Below, in pieces: positions 1 to 7,560 of a stretch of 10,129 bases of DNA (its first letter is position 1; the number at the start of each line of letters is the position of its first letter). Made by a program: the position numbers and the translations under genes. The stretch covers positions 1 through 10,129 of the forward strand of contig CALYSG010000060.1 in the NCBI GenBank assembly GCA_945485605.1, in the 5' to 3' direction. This DNA is from an uncultured Clostridia bacterium. GTDB taxonomy: Bacteria; Bacillota; Clostridia; Oscillospirales; CAG-272. Under the pieces are notes generated by a model. That model saw nothing but the letters and a program-made list of their open reading frames with translations. It was not told the DNA's origin and searched no databases.

Positions 1-1
1 C

Positions 2-112
2 TATCCTTGCGGCGAGGGCGCGGGATACGCGGGGGGCATCACAAGTGCGGCGGTCGACGGGGTCAAAGCAGCTTCAAAAATAATAGAAAGGTTTGCGCCG
101 TCAAAAAACTGA
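2..112 (+). CDS. FAD-dependent dehydrogenase, C-terminal end (partial)
   Basis: The first bases are open in one frame from base 2 to a TGA at 110-112 and encode 36 residues beginning YPCGEGAGYAGGITSAAVDG. This glycine-rich end, followed by a helix (VKAASKIIERF), is the usual C-terminal FAD-binding segment of flavoprotein oxidoreductases. The wording 'PCGEGAGYAGGI..AAVDG' closely resembles the uncharacterised FAD-dependent dehydrogenases of the COG2509 type common in clostridia. In that fold the segment closes the FAD site, and the final helix packs against the isoalloxazine end. The substrate cannot be told from this piece, and the start lies outside the window. The next gene's start is 94 bp downstream, so it may or may not share a transcript with recJ. 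Confidence 0.72.
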   Translation, partial: YPCGEGAGYAGGITSAAVDGVKAASKIIERFAPSKN

Positions 113-137
113 AAATATTTATCTGAGAAAATATAAA
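109..137 (+). promoter_or_regulatory. Possible weak sigma-A promoter for recJ
   Basis: CTGAAA (109-114) and TATAAA (132-137) are separated by 17 bp. They match the -35 and -10 consensus at 4/6 and 5/6. The -35 overlaps the stop codon of the preceding gene, and a transcript would start near 144, about 60 nt before the recJ ATG. The stretch is AT-rich, so a chance match is possible. No other promoter-like pair was seen before recJ. Confidence 0.28.
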
Positions 138-195
138 TCAAAGAAAAGAATGGAATTTGGCATTTTACAGGCAGATGGTGTAGGGTGTCAGGGAT

Positions 196-206
196 GGGAG
201 AAGAAA
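196..206 (+). promoter_or_regulatory. Ribosome binding site that sets the recJ start
   Basis: GGGAG at 196-200 lies 6 nt before the ATG at 207. The recJ frame stays open upstream to 93, with an ATG at 150 and a TTG at 93. Neither has as good a Shine-Dalgarno sequence, and the upstream residues do not resemble RecJ. Confidence 0.6.
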
Positions 207-2399
207 ATGCACGAGATCAAGAGAAACAAAATATGGTCGCTTCTCTACACACCCGGTGACCCCGGATGCGACGGAGCGATAAGGGAGATCGCCGAGAGGA
301 CCGGGCTGTCCGAAAAATGTGCCTGCCTGATCTTCAACCGCGGCTTCCGTACTGTCGACGATGCCGAACGCTTTCTGCGGAATGAGGAAGCTGTTCTCCA
401 CGATCCGAGGCAGCTTAAGGATATGGACAGGGCTCTTGAGAGGATCAGAGTTGCTGTCGAAAAGAAAGAAACGATCGCCATATACGGCGACTACGATGTC
501 GACGGAGTGACATCTGTCAGTATGCTCTATCTTTATCTTAAGTCGTTAAATGCGGGAAGTATAGAGTATTACATTCCGAGCCGCGACGGAGAGGGCTACG
601 GTCTTTCCCGTGCGGCGATAGACAAGCTGAAAAATAAGGGTGTCGACCTCATAATCACGGTCGATACCGGTATAACGGCGAACGAGGAAGCCGACTACGC
701 TTCGTCGCTCGGAATTGATATGGTCGTTACTGACCATCATGAATGCCGTCCCGACCTTCCCGACTGTTGCGCCGTCGTGAATCCTCACCGAGAGGACAGC
801 GAATATCCCTTCCGCGAGCTGGCGGGTGTCGGAGTGGTCTTCAAGCTCGTCTGTGCCTATGAGATGATGCTCTGCCGGGAGAAGGGCGAGCCGGAGATCG
901 AGGGCGTGCGCAGAATTTGCTACGAATACGGAGACCTTGTTTCGATAGGAACTATCGCCGATGTTATGCCCATAATTGACGAGAACAGGCTTATTGTTAA
1001 GCTCGGTCTCAAAATGATCGAGAAGACGAAGAGGCCGGGGCTTTCGGCTCTTATCGACGCGGTAAACTCGCCTTCGTCCGTATCTTCGTCGCCTAAAAAG
1101 AGAAAGATAACTTCAAGCTTCATCGGTTACGGAATTGCTCCGAGAATAAACGCTGCGGGCAGGATCGACAGTGCAACAAAGGCGGTAAGGCTTCTCCTTG
1201 CCGAAGACTCGGAAACCGCGAAAAAATATGCGCAGGAGCTATGTGATATAAACCGCCAGCGCCAGGCTGAGGAAAACCGCATAGCCGAGCAGGCTATGAA
1301 AAAGATAGAAAAAAGCTTCGATCCCGAAAAAGACCGTGTGATCGTAATTGAGGACGACAGCTGGAAGCAGGGGATCATCGGGATCGTGGCGTCAAGGATA
1401 ACCGAGAGGTACGGTCTTCCGTCGCTCCTTATTTCGTTTGACGGTGCGACTCGCGGCTATCCCAGCCCCGACGATATCGGCAAGGGCTCCGGACGTTCGG
1501 TAAAGGGTATGAACCTTGTGAACGCCATGAACAGTTGCGATGACCTTCTCTGCAAGTACGGAGGTCACGAGCTCGCCGCCGGGCTTACAATCGAGCGTGA
1601 TAAGATCCCGGAATTTACCGAAAGAATAAATGAGTATGCAAAAAATGTCCTGACAGAGGACAAACTGAACATTTGTCTTGAGGCTGACTGCGAGCTTGAT
1701 GCACGCGATATTAATATCCGGTTTGCACAGGAGATCCAGGCGCTTGAGCCGTTCGGTGTCGCAAATCCGGTGCCGCAGTTCGTCCTTCGCGGTGCGACGG
1801 TCGAAAGGATAATTCAGATCGGCGGCGGAAAGCATATGAAGCTAATAATCGAGAAGGACGGTATACAGCTCACCGCGATCTGCTTCGGTATGACCGAGGC
1901 AAAGACCGACATAAACGAGGGTGAGCAGGCGGATCTTCTTTTCTCTGTCGATATAAACGATTTTCAGAATGTCAGAAGTGTACAGCTCATCGTTCAAGAC
2001 TGCAAGCCGTCAGATAGCGTTGCCGAGGCTATGAGACAAGGCCCGGAAAGATTTGACGCCATACGTGCTGGCGAGTGCTTCAGACACGCCGATGATTTCG
2101 TGCCTGACCGTTCGGACTGTGAGAAGGTCTACATTCTCCTTCGCCGTGAGGCGAGAAACGGAAAGACCGTTATGTCCCTGCGGCGTATACTGTCGCTGCT
2201 TGAACGTAATACTCACGGTAGGCGGATAAACTATGTCAAGCTGAGATTCATTCTGCTGATCTTCTATGAGCTGAAAATATGCGGTGTTGAGCAGATAGGA
2301 GACGGTATTTACGAATTCGATATGTATTTCAACGGCTCAAAGACAAGCATTGACAAATCATCTATACTAAGAAAGCTCCGCAGCCAGTGCAAAGGATAA
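207..2399 (+). CDS. recJ: Single-stranded-DNA-specific exonuclease RecJ
   Basis: RecJ degrades single-stranded DNA 5'-to-3' in the cytoplasm and serves RecF-type recombination, base-excision and mismatch repair. With the 207 start the protein has 730 residues. The DHH phosphoesterase domain shows motif I DYDVDG (95-100), the VDTG motif, the signature DHH (176-178) and VNPH (191-194), which supply the metal-binding Asp/His set. The DHHA1 domain carries GGHELAAG (452-459). An OB-fold follows LEPFGVANPVPQF (513-525), and a C-terminal extension of about 130 residues follows that. The length fits the long Bacillota RecJ (Bacillus about 786) rather than the E. coli form (577). The usual glycine in GxGNPxP is alanine here, a mild change. 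The stop is 27 bp from relA, so co-transcription is likely. The frame is open further upstream, so a start at 150 is a minor alternative. Confidence 0.95.
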   Translation: MHEIKRNKIWSLLYTPGDPGCDGAIREIAERTGLSEKCACLIFNRGFRTVDDAERFLRNEEAVLHDPRQLKDMDRALERIRVAVEKKETIAIYGDYDVDGVTSVSMLYLYLKSLNAGSIEYYIPSRDGEGYGLSRAAIDKLKNKGVDLIITVDTGITANEEADYASSLGIDMVVTDHHECRPDLPDCCAVVNPHREDSEYPFRELAGVGVVFKLVCAYEMMLCREKGEPEIEGVRRICYEYGDLVSIGTIADVMPIIDENRLIVKLGLKMIEKTKRPGLSALIDAVNSPSSVSSSPKKRKITSSFIGYGIAPRINAAGRIDSATKAVRLLLAEDSETAKKYAQELCDINRQRQAEENRIAEQAMKKIEKSFDPEKDRVIVIEDDSWKQGIIGIVASRITERYGLPSLLISFDGATRGYPSPDDIGKGSGRSVKGMNLVNAMNSCDDLLCKYGGHELAAGLTIERDKIPEFTERINEYAKNVLTEDKLNICLEADCELDARDINIRFAQEIQALEPFGVANPVPQFVLRGATVERIIQIGGGKHMKLIIEKDGIQLTAICFGMTEAKTDINEGEQADLLFSVDINDFQNVRSVQLIVQDCKPSDSVAEAMRQGPERFDAIRAGECFRHADDFVPDRSDCEKVYILLRREARNGKTVMSLRRILSLLERNTHGRRINYVKLRFILLIFYELKICGVEQIGDGIYEFDMYFNGSKTSIDKSSILRKLRSQCKG

Positions 2400-2426
2400 A
2401 AATTAACCAAGGATAGGCTAACAAAA

Positions 2427-4643
2427 ATGATCGGAAGTCCCGAAGGAGATTTCAAACGGTTGGTAAGTACCCTTACCGCTACCGGAAAGAAATACGATAT
2501 TGACAAAATAAAAAACGCATACGAGTACGCAAGCCGTATGCATGAAGGGCAGAAGCGGCTCAGCGGAGAGCCCTATATAACTCACCCCGTGGCTGTCGCG
2601 CAGATAGTCGCGGGCCTTGAGCTTGACACCGATTCGGTCTGTGCGGCGCTCCTTCACGATACGGTGGAGGACTGCTCGGATAAGACTAATCTAAAAGAGA
2701 TAGAGAAGCTCTTCGGTCCCGAGGTCGCAATGCTTGTCGACGGCCTTACAAAGACGGTAAACCTTCCCGTTGACAACCGTGAGGACGAGCATATCGAGAA
2801 TCTTCGCAAGATGCTCCTCGCCATGTCGAAGGATATAAGAGTTATCCTAATAAAGCTATGCGACAGGCTCCACAATATGCGAACTCTCTCGGCAAAGCCC
2901 GACCCGAAGAGACGTACTATTGCCCTTGAGACGATGCAGGTCTATGCACCTCTTGCCCACAGGCTCGGTATGCAACGGGTCAAGCAGGAGCTTGAGAACC
3001 TTGGACTTATGTATCTCGACCCGATCGGATACAATGAGATAAAGAACGATATAGAGAAAAGATACGGTCAGAATCTCAACTTCATAGAGCATATCCGAAG
3101 TCAGGTCGACGCGAGCCTTCGTGAGAACAATATCGACTTCGTGCTTGAGGGCAGAATAAAATCGGTTTACAGCGTGTATAAGAAGATGTACTCGCAGAAC
3201 AAGAGCTTTGATGAGATATACGACTTTTACGCTTTGCGCGTGATCGTCGGCACTGAGCTCGAGTGTTACACGGTTCTCGGTCTTATACACGAGATGTTCA
3301 ACTCGATGCCGGGAAGGTTCAAGGACTATATCTCAACGCCGAAGCCGAATATGTACCGTTCGCTCCATACGACTGTAATCGGACGCGACGGCGTACCCTT
3401 TGAGGTTCAGATCAGGACCCGTGAGATGCATCAGATCGCAGAATACGGTATCGCCGCGCACTGGAAATACAAGTCGGGCGAGAAATCAACCGACAGCATT
3501 GATAAAAAGCTCGAATGGATAGCGAAACTCATAGAGACCGAGGACGGCACACGTGATCCCGAGGAATTTATGAGTGCGCTCAAGAGCGATATCTTCCACG
3601 ATGAGACCTTCGTTTTCACACCGAAGGGTGATGTTATCGCGCTTACTCACGGAGCGACGGTGATAGATTTCGCATACGCCATACACTCGGCTGTCGGAAA
3701 CAAGATGATAGGCGCGAAGATCAACGGTATGATAGTCCCTATCGACCGTGTGCCTCAGAACGGTGAGATCGTAGAGATACTGACCTCTTCTGCGTCAAAG
3801 GGACCGAGCAGAGACTGGCTGAAGATCGTTCAGACGAGTGAGGCAAAGACGAAGATCCGCCAGTGGTTCAAAAAAGAAAAGCGCGCCGACAATATCGTCG
3901 TCGGTCAGTCCGCCGTCGAAAGCGAGCTTCGCAGATACAATACGCCGTACACCGAGGCGCAGAGAAACGAGATCGTCGAGAATGTCGGAAAGCGCATCGG
4001 CTTCAACACGGCTGACGATGTTTACAATACGATAGGCTACGGCGGACTTCCGATGTCGAAGATAGCCCTGAAGCTACACGATGAGTTTGAGCGCCTTGTC
4101 AAGCCGGCGCCCGAGGTGCCCGTGATAACCGATGTTGAGCAGGTACAGCTTGCAAAAGCACCGAAAGCGAGCAAGGGAAGCGGTGTTATCGTTGACGGTG
4201 AGGCGGGGTGCCTTGTGAAGTTCGCGAAGTGCTGTAATCCTCTCCCGGGGGACAATATCGTCGGGTTCATCACGAAGGGATACGGGATCTCGGTTCACAA
4301 ACGAGACTGTCCGAATGCCGTCGCGGGACTGAACAACCCCGAAAGCGCCGACCGCTGGATCGACGCAATGTGGGAATATCGCGCCGAGCAAAACACATCC
4401 GACATTTACGAGGCGACGATCGTTATCACCGCCTACGACTCAATAATGCTCATAGCCGACATAACGGCGGCTCTCGCCGATATGAGGGTGGCGCTCCTTC
4501 AGATAAATTCACAGAAAAAGGGCGAGAACAGCGTTCTGATAAATCTGAAGGTCGGTTGCAAAAATATAGATCATTTCAATTCGATCGTGTCAAAGCTCCG
4601 CTCTTTGCGCGACGTTGATGAGGTAAAACGGGGATTTTCATAA
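2427..4643 (+). CDS. relA: Bifunctional (p)ppGpp synthetase/hydrolase (Rel)
   Basis: This enzyme makes (p)ppGpp from ATP and GTP/GDP on starved ribosomes and also degrades it, so it sets the stringent response. All domains of a 738-residue long RSH protein are present. The HD hydrolase has R44, H53, HDTVED (77-82) and D146. The synthetase spans about 240-350, with GRIKSVYSVYKKM, YDFYALR and EVQIRT (326-331). TGS is at about 392-453. The zinc-finger/RIS region has C595, C602, C603, H624 and C628. The C-terminal ACT domain is at about 658-735. The synthetase motif RFKD (297-300) is the RxKD form of bifunctional Rel; E. coli RelA has ExDD. With the intact HD site, both activities are expected. 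The Shine-Dalgarno AAGGA (2409-2413) lies 13 nt before the ATG, a loose fit, so coupling to recJ 27 bp upstream may help. The stop overlaps the dtd start by 1 nt. Confidence 0.97.
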   Translation: MIGSPEGDFKRLVSTLTATGKKYDIDKIKNAYEYASRMHEGQKRLSGEPYITHPVAVAQIVAGLELDTDSVCAALLHDTVEDCSDKTNLKEIEKLFGPEVAMLVDGLTKTVNLPVDNREDEHIENLRKMLLAMSKDIRVILIKLCDRLHNMRTLSAKPDPKRRTIALETMQVYAPLAHRLGMQRVKQELENLGLMYLDPIGYNEIKNDIEKRYGQNLNFIEHIRSQVDASLRENNIDFVLEGRIKSVYSVYKKMYSQNKSFDEIYDFYALRVIVGTELECYTVLGLIHEMFNSMPGRFKDYISTPKPNMYRSLHTTVIGRDGVPFEVQIRTREMHQIAEYGIAAHWKYKSGEKSTDSIDKKLEWIAKLIETEDGTRDPEEFMSALKSDIFHDETFVFTPKGDVIALTHGATVIDFAYAIHSAVGNKMIGAKINGMIVPIDRVPQNGEIVEILTSSASKGPSRDWLKIVQTSEAKTKIRQWFKKEKRADNIVVGQSAVESELRRYNTPYTEAQRNEIVENVGKRIGFNTADDVYNTIGYGGLPMSKIALKLHDEFERLVKPAPEVPVITDVEQVQLAKAPKASKGSGVIVDGEAGCLVKFAKCCNPLPGDNIVGFITKGYGISVHKRDCPNAVAGLNNPESADRWIDAMWEYRAEQNTSDIYEATIVITAYDSIMLIADITAALADMRVALLQINSQKKGENSVLINLKVGCKNIDHFNSIVSKLRSLRDVDEVKRGFS

Positions 4644-5107
4644 TGAAAGCTGTACTTCAAAGGGTTAAATATGCGTCGGTCGCGGTCGGTGGAGAGGTCA
4701 TCGGAGAATGTCGCGAGGGACTTCTTGTCCTTCTCGGAGTTGCTGAGGGTGATACGGAGGAAGACGCGCGCCTGCTCGCCGCGAAAATTCTTAAGTTGCG
4801 GATATTTTGCGATGAGAACGGGAAGATGAACCTTTCTCTGCTTGATATCGGGGGAGAGCTGCTGATAATCTCGCAGTTCACGCTCCTTGCCGATTACAGG
4901 CACGGAAACCGACCGGATTTTCTCGGCTCGGCGAAGCCCGCTGAAGCAAAAAGGCTTTATGAATACTTTATTTCTCTCGCAGAAGAGAGCGTTGAGCACG
5001 TCGGGACAGGGTGCTTCGGAGCGGATATGCAGGTCAGCCTTCTTAACGACGGACCTGTTACGATAGTAATGGACAGTAAACTGCTCGGAAAGGGGAAAGG
5101 ACAATGA
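4643..5107 (+). CDS. dtd: D-aminoacyl-tRNA deacylase Dtd
   Basis: Dtd hydrolyses D-amino acids (and glycine mischarged on tRNA-Ala) from tRNA in the cytoplasm, keeping D-residues out of proteins. The 154 residues match the usual length of about 145-150. The N-terminus (MKAVLQRVKYASVAV) is typical. The two active-site signatures are present: SQFTL (77-81), and NDGPVT (135-140) with the Gly-Pro pair (137-138) that forms the cis-proline chirality selector. The ATG is embedded in the relA stop as TAATG, and a G-run at 4630-4633 can act as ribosome binding site. The stop overlaps the hemZ start as ATGA. Placement directly after relA is the classical Bacillota order. Nothing is missing or odd. Catalysis is RNA-based in this family, so the absence of obvious acid/base residues is normal. 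Confidence 0.96.
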   Translation: MKAVLQRVKYASVAVGGEVIGECREGLLVLLGVAEGDTEEDARLLAAKILKLRIFCDENGKMNLSLLDIGGELLIISQFTLLADYRHGNRPDFLGSAKPAEAKRLYEYFISLAEESVEHVGTGCFGADMQVSLLNDGPVTIVMDSKLLGKGKGQ

Positions 5108-6591
5108 AGGTAAATGTAGATGGAAATCTCAACAAATATTACGTTCAGACACTCTGCATGGTCTTCTTCCCGGGCGTGAAATTCTCGGACGATGACAGCG
5201 AAGACGGACTTGAGATAGATGTCAGAATCGCCGAAGACGAAGAGGGAGCTACGGCAGACGCTGTGCTCAGACACTTTGATCAGGTGACGAGGGCAACGCA
5301 CAAGGAAAATTTCAAGCCCGAGTTTACCTCCGAGCGCACATTGAAAATAGCTGTCGGAGCGGCAGTGATAGCCGCCGCCGGAGATCTTGTCGGTTATCGC
5401 CCGTCTTGGGGTATGCTAACGGGAGTCAGACCCTCGAAGGTGGCGACAGAGATGCTCAGAAAGGGTTACAGCAAGACAAGGGTGAAGAAGCTGCTTGCCT
5501 CCGAATACTTCGTTATTCCAAAGAAGGCATCGCTCGCGACAGAGGTAGCGCTGAACGAGGCGGCGATCATAGGCGAACCCGATCCGCTCGGATGCAGTCT
5601 TTATATTTCCATACCCTTCTGCCCTACGAGATGCGCCTACTGCTCATTCGTTTCCTACACCTCGCAGAGGCTTCTTTCGCTCATCCCCGAATATATAGAG
5701 AGAGTCTGCGCCGACGTAAAGGAGACGCTTAAGACTATAAACGAGCTTGGACTGCACTTGAAAACGGTCTACATAGGCGGGGGGACGCCTACCATCCTCA
5801 CCCCGGATCAGATAAGAAGGTTGCTTTCGACTGTCTGCGAGGGCACCGATGTGTCGCTTCTTGAGGAATTTACACTTGAATCGGGACGCCCCGACACTAT
5901 AACGGCGGAGAAGTTTGCAGTGGCAAAGGAATATTCGGTCGACAGAGTATGTGTCAATCCTCAGAGCCTTTGCGACGAGGTCCTTGCGGGTATCGGACGT
6001 GAGCACACGAGCGCAGAATTTTTCCGTGCTTATGATATTGCGCGCGAATCCGGCATAAAATATATCAATACCGACCTTATCGTCGGACTCCCGGGGGACA
6101 ACTTCAGAACATTCTCGGCGACATACGATAAGATCCTTCAGCTTCGCCCCGACAATATAACGGTTCACACCTTCTGCGTGAAGAAAGCATCTGATATTCT
6201 TCGCCGCGGAAGCGATATCTACTCTCTTCGCGGAGGGGATGCCGGAAAGTGCGTCGATTATTCCCAGATCAAATCGGTGCAGGCGGGGTATAAGCCCTAC
6301 TATATGTACCGTCAAAAGAATACCGTCGGAAATTTCGAGAACGTCGGCTTTGCGCTTGAGGGTGCCGAGGGACGGTATAATATCTATATGATGGAGGAAA
6401 TACACAGCATCTTTGCCGTAGGTGCGGGTGCTGTTTCGAAAATGGTAAAATATCCGTCGGCTGCGGGAGAAAAGCCCGTGATCCGCCGACTTTTCAATCA
6501 GAAGTATCCTTATGAGTACCTTAGGGAGGACAGATCGGCGGCATTATGCGATAGCTACAGGGAGTTTTACCGTGAGTATTATGATTTATAA
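5104..6591 (+). CDS. hemZ: Radical-SAM coproporphyrinogen dehydrogenase HemZ
   Basis: HemZ is the Bacillota relative of HemN/HemW, annotated as oxygen-independent oxidation of coproporphyrinogen III to protoporphyrinogen IX. This activity is less well proven than for HemN. The 495-residue protein has an N-terminal region of about 165 residues with the HemZ-type motif SWGMLTGVRPSK (101-112). A radical-SAM barrel follows, with the 4Fe-4S motif CPTRCAYC (C173, C177, C180), GGGTPT (225-230, SAM-binding), and GLPGD (329-333 region). The C-terminal part contains GYKPYYMYRQKN (395-406), which is characteristic of this subfamily. The start overlaps the dtd stop by 4 nt and has AGGGG (5091-5095) 8 nt upstream. 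In many clostridia an MBL-fold hydrolase gene lies between dtd and hemZ; it is absent here. HemW-type chaperones are shorter (about 380) and lack this N-terminal region, so HemZ is preferred. Confidence 0.9.
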   Translation: MKVNVDGNLNKYYVQTLCMVFFPGVKFSDDDSEDGLEIDVRIAEDEEGATADAVLRHFDQVTRATHKENFKPEFTSERTLKIAVGAAVIAAAGDLVGYRPSWGMLTGVRPSKVATEMLRKGYSKTRVKKLLASEYFVIPKKASLATEVALNEAAIIGEPDPLGCSLYISIPFCPTRCAYCSFVSYTSQRLLSLIPEYIERVCADVKETLKTINELGLHLKTVYIGGGTPTILTPDQIRRLLSTVCEGTDVSLLEEFTLESGRPDTITAEKFAVAKEYSVDRVCVNPQSLCDEVLAGIGREHTSAEFFRAYDIARESGIKYINTDLIVGLPGDNFRTFSATYDKILQLRPDNITVHTFCVKKASDILRRGSDIYSLRGGDAGKCVDYSQIKSVQAGYKPYYMYRQKNTVGNFENVGFALEGAEGRYNIYMMEEIHSIFAVGAGAVSKMVKYPSAAGEKPVIRRLFNQKYPYEYLREDRSAALCDSYREFYREYYDL

Positions 6592-6593
6592 TT

Positions 6594-7502
6594 ATGAAAT
6601 ACTGCAAAAAGAACATTGGCAGCTCCGACAAGATAAGGAGCTTCATCGGCGAATGTGAAGCCGATTTCGAAACGAGACTTGATGCTTCTGTCGCACAGGC
6701 ATGTGCAGACCGGACTCTTAAGGTGATCACACTTTCGGGTCCGACCTGCTCCGGCAAAACGACGGCGGCGAAAAAGCTGATCGGCGAGCTTGAAGCTATC
6801 GGAAAGAAGGTACATATCGTCTCGATCGACGATTTCTACCGTGATAAGCAGAGGATCCCGAAGAAGGACGGCAAGCCCGATCTTGATTCTATTGATGCGA
6901 TAGATCTTACCGAATTCGAAAGATTTGTCGGAAATGTTTTTGCGGGTGAGCCCGCCGCACTTCCTCGGTTTGACTTTATTTCAGGTTGCCGTGAGGGGTT
7001 TGAGATCATAGACCCCGATGACGACGATATGTTCCTCTTTGAGGGTATACAGGCGGTATATCCGGAGATAACCGCGTTGCTTCGCAAGGCTGACAGAAAA
7101 AGCATATTTATCTGCGTTGAACAGGGGATAGACGTTGGCGGAAGCGTGTTTATGCCTAACGATATAAGGCTCATAAGGCGTATCGTGCGCGACCACAATT
7201 TCCGTGGGGCTTCGCCCGAGTATACCTTCTTTCTTTGGGAAGGAGTACGCGAAAACGAAGAAAAGAACATTTTGCCTTACGCTGACGACTGCGATATAAG
7301 GATAGATTCGGTTATGCCTTATGAGATAAACCTTATGGTCAAGTACCTTAGACCGCTTCTTCAGACGGTCGGTAAGGGCAGTCCTTACCGCGCAGAGGCG
7401 GAGAGCTTGCTTGCTATGACCGACGGGATCGTTTCGTTTGATTCCCATATGATACCCGACGGTTCGCTATACTACGAATTTATAAAGAGAAAGAACGCTT
7501 GA
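6594..7502 (+). CDS. Uridine-kinase-like P-loop nucleoside kinase
   Basis: The protein has 302 residues and belongs to the uridine kinase/phosphoribulokinase group of P-loop kinases, which phosphorylate a nucleoside or sugar with ATP or GTP. It shows Walker A GPTCSGKT (49-56), SIDDFYRD (77-84, the conserved substrate-site aspartates), LPRFDF (123-128), a Walker B-like segment ending FLFEGIQAV (147-155), and an arginine-rich lid RLIRRIVRD (192-200) followed by FRG. The 45-residue N-terminus is not recognised. Related clostridial kinases are often about 550 residues with a TGS/threonyl-tRNA-synthetase-like front half; that part is lacking here, and E. coli Udk is about 213. The ATG is 2 nt after the hemZ stop with no clear Shine-Dalgarno close by (AGGGAG is 29 nt away), so translation is probably coupled. 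Uridine/cytidine salvage is the likely role, but the substrate is inferred from family only. Confidence 0.82.
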   Translation: MKYCKKNIGSSDKIRSFIGECEADFETRLDASVAQACADRTLKVITLSGPTCSGKTTAAKKLIGELEAIGKKVHIVSIDDFYRDKQRIPKKDGKPDLDSIDAIDLTEFERFVGNVFAGEPAALPRFDFISGCREGFEIIDPDDDDMFLFEGIQAVYPEITALLRKADRKSIFICVEQGIDVGGSVFMPNDIRLIRRIVRDHNFRGASPEYTFFLWEGVRENEEKNILPYADDCDIRIDSVMPYEINLMVKYLRPLLQTVGKGSPYRAEAESLLAMTDGIVSFDSHMIPDGSLYYEFIKRKNA

Positions 7503-7547
7503 CGGAAAGATAAAAGCTCAGGATGTCAAAAGGAAAAAATACCTGAA

Positions 7548-7556
7548 GAGGTGATC
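7548..7556 (+). promoter_or_regulatory. Extended Shine-Dalgarno site for a TTG start
   Basis: GAGGTGATC is exactly complementary to nine bases of the 16S rRNA 3' end. It stands 4 nt before the TTG at 7561, or 7 nt when counted from the GAGGTG core. This placement fixes the flippase start, because the first in-frame ATG is 43 codons inside the conserved N-terminal region. Confidence 0.82.
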
Positions 7557-7560
7557 TTTT

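Noticed and set aside
3315..3326. Synthetase-only RelA of the E. coli type
   Set aside because: The motif encoded here is RFKD, not ExDD, and the HD hydrolase site (H53, HDTVED, D146) is intact, so the enzyme should both make and break (p)ppGpp.
5617..5643. HemN or HemW instead of HemZ
   Set aside because: The cluster CX3CX2C is shared by all three, but the long N-terminal region, total length of 495 and the GYKPYYMYRQKN segment fit HemZ better.
5644..6405. Long open frame of 253 codons on the minus strand inside hemZ
   Set aside because: It is antisense to a well-supported radical-SAM gene, has no recognisable motif or fitting ribosome binding site, and reflects the codon bias of the sense gene. 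The same holds for other antisense frames, such as those at 1392-1835, 2856-3290, 4571-5104 and 6981-7448.
7499..7560. Possible promoter starting with TTGACG (7499-7504) before the flippase
   Set aside because: There is no acceptable -10 at 16-18 bp; the bases there read GATGTC or close variants. The 58-bp gap also shows only a weak 5-bp inverted pair (TCAGG/CCTGA) with a 19-nt loop, too weak to be called a terminator.
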